From: an uncultured Eubacteriales bacterium
Lineage (GTDB): Bacteria; Bacillota; Clostridia; Oscillospirales; Oscillospiraceae
NCBI GenBank assembly: GCA_900551495.1
Contig: URWG01000020.1
Location: 1-19,091, forward strand
Direction: 5' to 3'
Length of the DNA stretch: 19,091 nt
Shown here one piece after another: positions 1 to 5,692 of this stretch (its first letter is position 1; the number at the start of each line of letters is the position of its first letter). The position numbers and the translations under genes were made by a program. The notes below the pieces were generated by a model. The model saw only the letters and a program-made list of their open reading frames with translations, was not told the DNA's origin and searched no databases.

Positions 1-94
1 CATCGTGCGTTCGCACGATGCGAGTGTGCGCAGCACATGGGATTCTTGATGAAATATTTTAATCAAGAATCAGTATAGTAAAGGAGAAACGAAC
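1..94. other. Leader region before deoC-like gene, with small hairpins
   Basis: No gene is seen here. Bases 1-8 and 13-20 (CATCGTGC / GCACGATG) form an 8-base-pair hairpin with a 4-base loop, and 25-29/33-37 (TGTGC / GCACA) form a smaller one. Neither is followed by a T-run, so neither is a convincing terminator; they may be the tail of whatever lies upstream of the window. Bases 38-76 are one copy of a long inverted repeat (separate entry). AAGGAG at 81-86 is the ribosome binding site for the gene at 95. I see no clear promoter in these 94 bases, so transcription probably starts before the window. Confidence 0.5.
38..76 (+). repeat. 39-base inverted repeat, left copy (self-complementary)
   Basis: This stretch is the exact reverse complement of bases 2031-2069; identity holds for 39 bases and breaks on both sides. 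Within the copy, 41-50 (GATTCTTGAT) and 62-71 (ATCAAGAATC) are themselves inverted, so each copy also folds as a 10-base-pair hairpin around an AT-rich centre. It ends 4 bases before the ribosome binding site of the deoC-like gene. It could be a mobile-element end, a pair of regulator sites, or a structured 5' leader; the sequence alone does not decide. Confidence 0.85.
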
Positions 95-868
95 ATGGAT
101 TTTGAGAAGATCATTGAAGAAAAGATCGCTGAGATCAACGCGGACACGGCGCCTGCGAAGGAATACCCCGTGCTGCTGCCGCTCGGCAAATACTGCGACC
201 ACACCGTGCTGCGCGCCTACACGCCGAAGCATATCGTCCGTCAGTTCTGCCAAGAGGCACGGGACCACAACGGCGCGTCCGTGTGCGTGAATCCCGTCAA
301 TGTTGCCCTCGTCCACAAGGAGCTGGAGGGAACGGGCATCGGGACGGCGTGCGTCGTCGGCTTCCCGCTCGGCGCGAACCGCCCCGAGGTCAAGGCACTG
401 GAGACGAAGCTTGCCATTGCCGACGGCGCCGATGAGATCGACATGGTCATCAACATCGGCTCCCTGCGCGACAAGGATTATGAGATCGTCTATAATGACA
501 TCAAGGCGGTCGTCGATGCCGCAGCGGGCAAGATCGTCAAGGTCATTATCGAAACCTGCTATCTGACGCGTGAGGAGAAGATCGCCGCCTGCGTTCTTTC
601 GGAGCTTGCGGGTGCGGATTTTGTAAAGACCTCAACGGGTATGGGCAACGGCGGCGCGACGGTCGCGGATGTGCAGCTCATGAAGCGCGTCGTCGGCGAT
701 CGGCTGCGCGTCAAGGCATCTACCGGCATTATGAACCGCGACGACGTAATTGCGATGGTCAAGGCGGGCGCCGTCCGCATGGGCACCAGCCGCCTCGTCC
801 AGATCGACACCGGCGACAATAATGCCTACTGCGCCTCCAAGGACAACCAGCCGCCGAAGTTTGATTAA
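95..868 (+). CDS. deoC: DeoC-like aldolase (deoxyribose-phosphate aldolase family)
   Basis: Class I (Schiff-base) aldolase of the DeoC family, 257 residues, close to the E. coli enzyme. The classical reaction is reversible cleavage of 2-deoxyribose 5-phosphate to glyceraldehyde 3-phosphate and acetaldehyde in the cytoplasm. Family motifs in order are DHT (35-37), CVNP (64-67), VVGFPLGA (87-94), EIDMVIN with Asp116, KVIIET (149-154), FVKTSTG with the Schiff-base Lys178, and VKAST with the second lysine, Lys207. The phosphate-binding end is unusual: the family GGIR loop reads TGIM here and the GTSS/GASS loop reads GTSR. The true substrate may therefore differ from deoxyribose 5-phosphate. ATG at 95 is preceded by AAGGAG at 81-86. 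The next gene starts 11 bases after the stop, so the two are cotranscribed. Family membership is secure; substrate is not. Confidence 0.88.
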   Translation: MDFEKIIEEKIAEINADTAPAKEYPVLLPLGKYCDHTVLRAYTPKHIVRQFCQEARDHNGASVCVNPVNVALVHKELEGTGIGTACVVGFPLGANRPEVKALETKLAIADGADEIDMVINIGSLRDKDYEIVYNDIKAVVDAAAGKIVKVIIETCYLTREEKIAACVLSELAGADFVKTSTGMGNGGATVADVQLMKRVVGDRLRVKASTGIMNRDDVIAMVKAGAVRMGTSRLVQIDTGDNNAYCASKDNQPPKFD

Positions 869-879
869 GGAGAGAAGCG

Positions 880-2031
880 ATGGGTAGACGCGAGAATTTT
901 AAGAAAATCCTTGCCCACGAGCAGCCCGACGACGCGATTTTGGACCTCGGGGGCTGCCCGCTCTCGACCATGATGGGCAAGAGCTACGCGGGGCTGATGC
1001 ACCTGCTCGGCTTGGAGAACAAGGACGCCGAAAACGACGAGATCCTGAAATGGGGACAGGTCTATCGGCTGGACGATCGGCTGGTCGAGGCGCTGGACAT
1101 TGACACCCGCGGCGTCGGCGCCGTGCAGATCCCGTGCCGCTCAACGTGGAAAATTCTGTCCAAAAACGAGTATATCGACGAATGGAGCATCCGTCGGAAG
1201 TTCACGGGGCTTTACTGGGACATCATCGAAAGTCCTCTGCGTGACAAAGAGGTCGAGGATTTAGAGGACTTCCCGTGGCCCGACCCGGATTCCATCGATA
1301 TGGAGAGCATTCGCCGCGAGGCAAAGCGGGCAAAATTTCTCTACGAAAACACGGATTATATCGTCGTGGCGGACCTCCCGACCTACGGTATTTTCGAGCT
1401 GGGGTGCTGGATGTGCGGCTTTGACGACTATCTGTGCAAAATGGCTGCCGACCCCGACTTCATCCACGAGTATTCCAAGCGCGTGCTGGCGTACCAAAAG
1501 CGGGTATTAGAGCTGTACCTGAACGAGCTGGGTCCGTACATCCATGTGATCGTCAGCGGCGACGACTATGCAACGCAGCACTCGCAGTTCCTTTCCATGC
1601 CGATGTTTGACGAAATGGTCAAGCCGTACTTCAAGGAGCGCCTGCGCTATACGCAGCAGTTTACCGATGCGGCGATCCTGCATCACAGCTGCGGCAGCGT
1701 CGCGAAAATGATCCCCGACCTGGTGGATTGCGGCGTTGAGATCCTCAATCCCATCCAGCCGGGCGCGGTCGATATGGAGCCGGAGAAGATCAAGCCGATG
1801 TACGGCGATCAGATCGTGTTCCACGGCGGCTTCGACACGCAGCAGGTGCTGCCCTTCGGAACGGAGGAGGACGTCGAGCGCGAGGTCGCGCACATGATGG
1901 GAATTATGAACAAAAACGGCGGCTACATTTTTGCCGCGGCACATAATATTCAGGAGGACGTGAAGCCGGAGAATATCGTCGCCATGTTCCGCGCGGCGAG
2001 AAAATACGGCAAAAAATCCGCATCGCTGTAA
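880..2031 (+). CDS. URO-D superfamily protein (methyltransferase-like, divergent)
   Basis: A 383-residue protein of the uroporphyrinogen decarboxylase / MtaA fold. It carries a HSCG motif at 269-272 (HHSCGSVAKMIPDLVDCG), which matches the His-x-Cys zinc-site motif of the cobamide methyltransferase branch. The later region, where MtaA-type proteins place the third zinc ligand as Cys, reads AAAHN with His355. Other family-like stretches are HGGFDTQQVLPFG (315-327) and the C-terminal EDVKPENI region. True HemE is unlikely because of the zinc motif and the sugar-catabolic setting. The start follows AAGGAG at 867-872. It shares an operon with the deoC-like gene, and its stop codon touches the right copy of the 39-base inverted repeat. 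It is only distantly similar to the two 340-residue URO-D proteins downstream. The reaction is unknown; methyl transfer is a family-level inference. Confidence 0.8.
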   Translation: MGRRENFKKILAHEQPDDAILDLGGCPLSTMMGKSYAGLMHLLGLENKDAENDEILKWGQVYRLDDRLVEALDIDTRGVGAVQIPCRSTWKILSKNEYIDEWSIRRKFTGLYWDIIESPLRDKEVEDLEDFPWPDPDSIDMESIRREAKRAKFLYENTDYIVVADLPTYGIFELGCWMCGFDDYLCKMAADPDFIHEYSKRVLAYQKRVLELYLNELGPYIHVIVSGDDYATQHSQFLSMPMFDEMVKPYFKERLRYTQQFTDAAILHHSCGSVAKMIPDLVDCGVEILNPIQPGAVDMEPEKIKPMYGDQIVFHGGFDTQQVLPFGTEEDVEREVAHMMGIMNKNGGYIFAAAHNIQEDVKPENIVAMFRAARKYGKKSASL

Positions 2032-2069
2032 TACTGATTCTTGATTAAAATATTTCATCAAGAATCCCA
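2031..2069 (-). repeat. 39-base inverted repeat, right copy
   Basis: Exact reverse complement of 38-76. It begins at the last base of the preceding stop codon, so the two copies tightly enclose the two-gene module with 1,954 bases between them. The internal 10-base-pair stem (2036-2045 with 2057-2066) could act as an mRNA 3' hairpin, but there is no following T-run, so I do not call it a terminator. Confidence 0.85.
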
Positions 2070-2090
2070 GACTGCCAAAAAAGTCCGGTT

Positions 2091-2216
2091 TGTCATTGCG
2101 AGACCCTGAAAGGGTCGTGGCAATCTCGCAGAATTGTTTTGATTTTCATGGAGTTTTCGGCGAATTCGAAACTGCCTACACGAGATTGCCACGTCGCTTT
2201 GCTCCTCGCAATGACA
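2091..2216. repeat. REP-like / MITE-like palindromic element (TGTCATTGCGAG type)
   Basis: The ends TGTCATTGCGAG (2091-2102) and CTCGCAATGACA (2205-2216) are perfect 12-base inverted repeats. Inside them, CGTGGCAATCTCG (2116-2128) and CGAGATTGCCACG (2181-2193) are perfect 13-base inverted repeats. A small hairpin (GACCCT at 2102-2107 with AGGGTC at 2111-2116) sits in the left arm. No coding potential is seen. From memory, repeats starting TGTCATTGCGAG and containing GTGGCAATCTC are dispersed in many bacterial genomes, including gut Clostridia. It is probably a non-autonomous or bystander repeat. Confidence 0.8.
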
Positions 2217-2241
2217 TGCAGAATAGTTTTTGACAAGCTCT

Positions 2242-2280
2242 GCACCTGCTGTTCGTGATAACGAACAGCAGGTGCTTTTT
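2242..2280 (+). terminator. Strong rho-independent terminator
   Basis: GCACCTGCTGTTCGT (2242-2256) pairs perfectly with ACGAACAGCAGGTGC (2261-2275) around a GATA loop, followed at once by TTTTT (2276-2280). This 15-base-pair stem plus T-run is a strong + strand terminator. It closes the deoC/URO-D transcript and separates it from the promoter at 2341. The opposite strand has no T-run directly after the stem. Confidence 0.9.
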
Positions 2281-2325
2281 GTGTTCTGTCGATAGCAAAA
2301 TATACAAAATCGCGCGGAGGATTCT

Positions 2326-2472
2326 ATGAAAAATGCCGACTTGACAAAGTGGAAAACGCGGAGTAAACTGTTAATAGTTCGTAATACAAAACATAATTCG
2401 AAATGCCGAACAGAATTAGAGCAAAATCACAAAACCAACCGCGTTAAAAGGGGAAGAACATGGAACAAATGA
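2326..2472 (+). CDS. Possible 48-residue leader ORF (doubtful)
   Basis: An ATG at 2326 lies 5 bases after GGAGG (2316-2320), a textbook ribosome binding site. The frame stays open for 48 codons and ends TGA at 2470-2472, overlapping the start of the URO-D gene at 2460 in another frame. The product would be basic and lysine- and asparagine-rich with no recognisable motif. Against it: the best promoter in the region (-35 at 2341) lies inside this frame, so that promoter's transcript would lack the start codon. Nothing else supports it beyond the ribosome binding site. Confidence 0.2.
   Translation: MKNADLTKWKTRSKLLIVRNTKHNSKCRTELEQNHKTNRVKRGRTWNK
2341..2369 (+). promoter_or_regulatory. Sigma-A type promoter for the long sugar operon
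   Basis: TTGACA (2341-2346) is a perfect -35 box, followed after exactly 17 bases by TAAACT (2364-2369), a 4-of-6 match to TATAAT. Transcription would start near 2376, about 84 bases before the ATG at 2460. The surrounding sequence is clearly richer in A and T than the coding regions. It is the best-placed promoter for the operon that begins with the URO-D gene, directly downstream of the terminator at 2242-2280. Confidence 0.7.
2377..2411. promoter_or_regulatory. Possible operator region just after the transcription start
   Basis: Short repeats cluster here. GTTCG (2377-2381) and CGAAC (2407-2411) are inverted, as are TTCG (2397-2400) and CGAA (2407-2410). AAATGCCGA occurs at 2401-2409 and again at 2331-2339, on either side of the promoter and 70 bases apart. 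GTTCGTAATA (2377-2386) also resembles GTTCGTGATA (2251-2260) inside the terminator stem. Such repeats around a promoter are typical of repressor sites, but no single clean palindrome stands out and no regulator gene is in the window. Confidence 0.3.
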
Positions 2473-3482
2473 CAAGCTATGAACGTATGATGGCGGCGCT
2501 TCGCTTTCAGCCGTCCGATCGAGTGCCGGTTTCCCCATTGTTTCACTACGGCGGCGCGAAGCTGCTGGGCAAGACCGTCCGCGAGTATGCGACGGACGCA
2601 CAGACGCTGGCGGAGTGCTCGCTGAACGTCACGCGGACCTTCGGCTTCGACTCCGTAATGCTCGGCACGGACGTTGCCATTGAAGCCGAGGCGCTGGGCT
2701 GCCCCGTGGAGCAGCCGGAAAACGCGCCGATGCACATTCTTTCCTCGATTCTGACCGAGAATACCGACCTCTCCGCCGTTCGCGCCCCCGACCCCGAGAA
2801 GGACGGGCGGCTGCCGATGCTGCTGGAGGCGACCCGCCGCTGCAAGGACGCCGTGGGCAAGGAGGGCTTCGTCATCTCTTGCGCAAACGGTCCGATCAAC
2901 AATGCGGGACAGTTTTTCGGCATTACGGAGCTGATGTATCTGAGCATAGACGATCCGGAGATGCTCGAGGCGGTGCTCGATTTTTCCCTTGAGGTGTCCA
3001 TCCGCTACTCCGTAAAGCTGATCGAATACGGCGCGGACATGATTCTTGCGGGCGAGGCGCTGGCGTCTCCGAACTTTATCAGTCCGAATATGTATCGCAC
3101 CTACGTCCTGCCGCGCCAAAAGAAATGGGCGGAGGCGGTGCATCAGGCGGGTGGCTTGTCGCTGATGCACGTCTGCGGTCATACGACGGCGATTCTCCCG
3201 GATTTGAAGGACGCGGGCTTTGACTGCATCGACGTGGACTACCCCGTCGCCATGAGTGAGGCGCGGCGGCTTTCGGGCACGGCGGTGCGCGGCAACATCG
3301 ACCCGAGCAGTGTTCTCGTACAGGGAACGCCCGAGACGGTCGATGCGGCGGTCAAGGCGGTCATGGACGACGCGAAGGGCGCGGGGCTGATTCTCGGCAC
3401 CGGCTGCGACGTCTCGGTGGCGACGCCTGTGGAAAATATGTACGCCTATGCGGAGGCGGCGCGGAAGTACGGGAAGTATTGA
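2460..3482 (+). CDS. URO-D / MtaA-CmuA-like methyltransferase-type protein (first 340-residue paralogue)
   Basis: A 340-residue cytoplasmic protein of the URO-D superfamily, in the branch of MtaA/MtbA/CmuA zinc enzymes that move methyl groups to or from corrinoids and thiols. The zinc signature is visible: HVCG with His237 and Cys239, and a distal Cys316 in GTGCDV. GNIDPS (278-283) and the N-terminal YERMMAALRFQPSDRVPV segment are also family-typical. The zinc triad argues against a HemE role in haem synthesis. ATG 2460 is preceded by AAGGGG at 2448-2453; Met at 2469 (MTSYERM) is an alternative that aligns with the paralogue start. It is the first gene after the promoter and lies before the sugar-binding lipoprotein. 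No corrinoid protein is encoded nearby, so the real substrate is open. Confidence 0.82.
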   Translation: MEQMTSYERMMAALRFQPSDRVPVSPLFHYGGAKLLGKTVREYATDAQTLAECSLNVTRTFGFDSVMLGTDVAIEAEALGCPVEQPENAPMHILSSILTENTDLSAVRAPDPEKDGRLPMLLEATRRCKDAVGKEGFVISCANGPINNAGQFFGITELMYLSIDDPEMLEAVLDFSLEVSIRYSVKLIEYGADMILAGEALASPNFISPNMYRTYVLPRQKKWAEAVHQAGGLSLMHVCGHTTAILPDLKDAGFDCIDVDYPVAMSEARRLSGTAVRGNIDPSSVLVQGTPETVDAAVKAVMDDAKGAGLILGTGCDVSVATPVENMYAYAEAARKYGKY

Positions 3483-3505
3483 GGCGCACGGAGCTTGTAG
3501 GTTTT

Positions 3506-3545
3506 GATGCCGTGCAGGCGGGAGGCACACCTCCTGCGCCGCATC
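3506..3545 (+). promoter_or_regulatory. Intercistronic stem-loop upstream of binding-protein gene
   Basis: In the 112-base gap before the binding-protein gene, GATGC (3506-3510) pairs with GCATC (3541-3545), GGCG (3517-3520) with CGCC (3537-3540), and GGAGG (3521-3525) with CCTCC (3530-3534) around a CACA loop. There is no T-run after it, so it is more likely an mRNA processing or stability hairpin than a terminator. A 5' hairpin before a binding-protein gene fits the usual need to make that protein in excess (inference). Confidence 0.45.
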
Positions 3546-3594
3546 AATGCTGATAGAAAAAAGGACAGAAAGAAAACAACAGGAGGAAAAACAC

Positions 3595-4803
3595 ATGAAG
3601 AAAGCACTTGCAATGATCCTCGCACTGACCCTGCTGCTTTGCCTGTTCGCAGGCTGCACGGAGGACCCCGCGACCCCGACCGACGCGCCCACGGAAAACA
3701 ACGACACGTCCGTCAATAACGACGAGACACAGGCATCGTCCGGCGAGGGCTACAAGATCGCCTTCACCAGTAACTTCTACGGCAACAGCTGGAGAACCCA
3801 GTACGAAGAAGCGGTCACCACCCGCTTTGAAGCCTACAAGGAAAAGGGCATCGTTTCCGACTACACCTACGTTGCCTGCAACTCCGACGTTACCGAGCAG
3901 CTTAACCAGCTCAACCAGCTTCTCCACGAGGATTGGGACCTGATCATGGTTGACGCCGTTTCCCCGTCCTCCATCGCGAGCTTCCTTGAAGAAGCCGAGC
4001 AGAAGGGCGTCAAGGTCCTCCTCGGCAATACCATCACCCCGGCAGAGGGTGTTCCCTGCGTTTCCGCCAACCTCGGCACGATCTACGGCAGAGCGGAAGC
4101 CTGCTACCTGGCTGAAAAGCTCGGCGGTAAGGGCAATGTTGTTGAAATCTTCGGCGTTGCCGGTCAGACCTCCTGCGAGCTGTTTGAGCAGGCAGCACAG
4201 GAAGTTTTCGACAAGTATCCCGACATCAACGTCCTTGCAAAGGGCAACGGCTACTGGAACGATGCCGACGCACAGACCGAAATGGCAACCTTCCTGTCCA
4301 CCTACGGAGAGGACATCGACGCGGTGTTCTGCGAGGACGGCATGGCATACGGCATCATCAACGCCTTCCTGAACGCGGGCATGGAAACCGTTCCCACCGG
4401 CGGCGACTACTTCAATTCCTTCATCCAGTATTGGTACGACAACCAGGAGACGCTGGACTCCATCATGGTTCCGAACTCTCCCTATGCTACCGGCACCATC
4501 CTCGCCGACTGCTGCGTTTATATGTGTGACGGCTACACCTTCGACGAGACAAAGTTCGTTCCCAACCAGATCGACCCGACCATTGAGAACTGGATCTCCC
4601 TGCCGATGCCGTACCTCGTCATGGAAGAGAGCGAAATGAACCCCGACTGGCTCAGCGAGTTCCCCGACACCAAGGTCATGAGCCTTGATGAAGCCCATGC
4701 ACTGATGGAGGGCAAGGCGGAGACCGCAGCCATCCAGCTTTACTACGACGATGCGTTTGTCGCCTCTCTGTTCGGCATGGATGCCTCTCCCTACTGGAAC
4801 TGA
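3595..4803 (+). CDS. Sugar ABC transporter substrate-binding lipoprotein (ribose/galactose type)
   Basis: A 402-residue periplasmic-binding-type lipoprotein. The N-terminus is a lipoprotein signal: MKK, a leucine-rich hydrophobic stretch, then the lipobox FAGC with Cys21 as the lipidated residue. An acidic, Thr/Asn-rich linker (about 22-55) follows, then a type 1 binding fold beginning at YKIAFTSNF, as in the RbsB/Peripla_BP_4 group used by CUT2 importers. In a Gram-positive cell it would be anchored outside the membrane and deliver sugar to the permease pair at 8435-10395. ATG 3595 was chosen because AGGAGG (3581-3586) sits just before it and the signal peptide begins there; an in-frame ATG at 3547 would add a charged extension before the signal. 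It is separated from its ATPase and permeases by four genes, which is unusual, and is flanked by two hairpins. The ligand cannot be read from sequence. Confidence 0.88.
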   Translation: MKKALAMILALTLLLCLFAGCTEDPATPTDAPTENNDTSVNNDETQASSGEGYKIAFTSNFYGNSWRTQYEEAVTTRFEAYKEKGIVSDYTYVACNSDVTEQLNQLNQLLHEDWDLIMVDAVSPSSIASFLEEAEQKGVKVLLGNTITPAEGVPCVSANLGTIYGRAEACYLAEKLGGKGNVVEIFGVAGQTSCELFEQAAQEVFDKYPDINVLAKGNGYWNDADAQTEMATFLSTYGEDIDAVFCEDGMAYGIINAFLNAGMETVPTGGDYFNSFIQYWYDNQETLDSIMVPNSPYATGTILADCCVYMCDGYTFDETKFVPNQIDPTIENWISLPMPYLVMEESEMNPDWLSEFPDTKVMSLDEAHALMEGKAETAAIQLYYDDAFVASLFGMDASPYWN

Positions 4804-4824
4804 TCACAAATAAAGAAAATTGCG

Positions 4825-4859
4825 GCGGGGGAAACTCAGCAGATGCGGGTTTCCCCTGC
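4825..4859 (+). promoter_or_regulatory. Intercistronic stem-loop after binding-protein gene
   Basis: GCGGGGGAAAC (4825-4835) pairs with GTTTCCCCTGC (4849-4859), 11 base pairs with one G-T wobble and a 13-base loop. No T-run follows. It lies in the 107-base gap between the binding protein and the amidohydrolase. It probably protects the 3' end of the upstream message or partly attenuates transcription into the rest of the operon, a common arrangement after binding-protein genes. Confidence 0.5.
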
Positions 4860-4910
4860 ACCGTATCCGAAGCAAAGCCTCCATCCCGTCGAACGAAAGG
4901 AGAATCCGCA

Positions 4911-5651
4911 ATGAAAATCATTGACTCTCATATGCACCTCGGTGACTGCCGCGTGTTCGGCTGCAACGTCACGGAGGAAGTCCTGATGGAAAACATGGAC
5001 CGCTACGGCGTGGATGCGTCCGTAGTTCAGCCGTACCCCGGCGCCTCCGACGAGGCGGAGGTCCATCGCCGCATCTATGATATGACCAAGCGCTATCCCA
5101 AGCGTTTCTACGGACTGGCAAGCGTCAATCCGCACCTGATGAGTAAGGCGGCTTATCAGGATAAAATGCGTAAATACATTGAAGAATACGGCTTCTGCGC
5201 GCTCAAGCTGCACACCATCGGTCATGCACTGCATCCCCACAGCGCTGATGCGCGTACCGCGTTTGAGACTGCCGCGCTGCTGAAGGTCCCCGTCAATATC
5301 CACACCGGTCCCGGCGCACCGTTTGCTCTGCCGTCGCTGCTGCTGCCGCTGGCAAAGGAATTTTCGGACACGCGGTTCGTCCTCGCCCATTCCGGCGCGG
5401 GCTACTTCACGGGAGAGGCGATCGTGCTGGCACAGGAGTGCCCCAATGTCTGCCTTGAGATGTCGTGGTGCAGCGTGGAGGATGTCGCGGGTGCGATCGC
5501 TGCGATCGGCTCGGAGCGCGTGATGTTCGGCTCCGATTCACTGCTGAACGTTCCCGCAGGTATCGCCGTTTTCCGCAGCCTGCCGCTGAGCGACAAGCAG
5601 ACGGAGGACGTGCTATGGCGGACCGCCGCGACCGCCTTCGCATTGGATTGA
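4911..5651 (+). CDS. Amidohydrolase-2 family metal-dependent hydrolase
   Basis: A 246-residue TIM-barrel hydrolase of the amidohydrolase-2 group. The metal-site residues are in the expected order: HMH (His7, His9) at the end of the first strand, His131 in NIHTG, His160 in LAHSG, and Asp209 in MFGSDS. Family members hydrolyse lactones or amides or decarboxylate ring acids. In a sugar cluster a lactonase-like step is possible but not shown by sequence. It is shorter than many family members but all core elements are present. AAAGGAG at 4897-4903 precedes ATG 4911. The gene lies between the binding protein and the second URO-D paralogue in the same operon, with a 41-base gap downstream. Confidence 0.82.
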   Translation: MKIIDSHMHLGDCRVFGCNVTEEVLMENMDRYGVDASVVQPYPGASDEAEVHRRIYDMTKRYPKRFYGLASVNPHLMSKAAYQDKMRKYIEEYGFCALKLHTIGHALHPHSADARTAFETAALLKVPVNIHTGPGAPFALPSLLLPLAKEFSDTRFVLAHSGAGYFTGEAIVLAQECPNVCLEMSWCSVEDVAGAIAAIGSERVMFGSDSLLNVPAGIAVFRSLPLSDKQTEDVLWRTAATAFALD

Positions 5652-5692
5652 GCTGCGGCAAATCAAATCGGAACAAAGGAGAATGTGCGTAT

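Noticed and set aside
46..79. A promoter for the deoC-like gene inside the left repeat (TATAGT at 74-79)
   Set aside because: A start from this box would begin at or past the ribosome site, and no -35 box lies at proper spacing.
2036..2066. Palindrome after the first URO-D gene as a terminator
   Set aside because: There is no T-run after the stem, a much better terminator lies at 2242-2280, and the same sequence occurs inverted upstream of the deoC-like gene.
2341..2411. A catabolite-repression (cre) site near the promoter
   Set aside because: TGGAAAACGCGG looks partly similar but does not fit the spacing of the consensus.
5465..5692. N-terminal extension of the second 340-residue URO-D protein
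   Set aside because: The frame is open but overlaps the amidohydrolase. The extension is Arg-rich with no family similarity, and the ribosome site and the paralogue both support ATG 5693.
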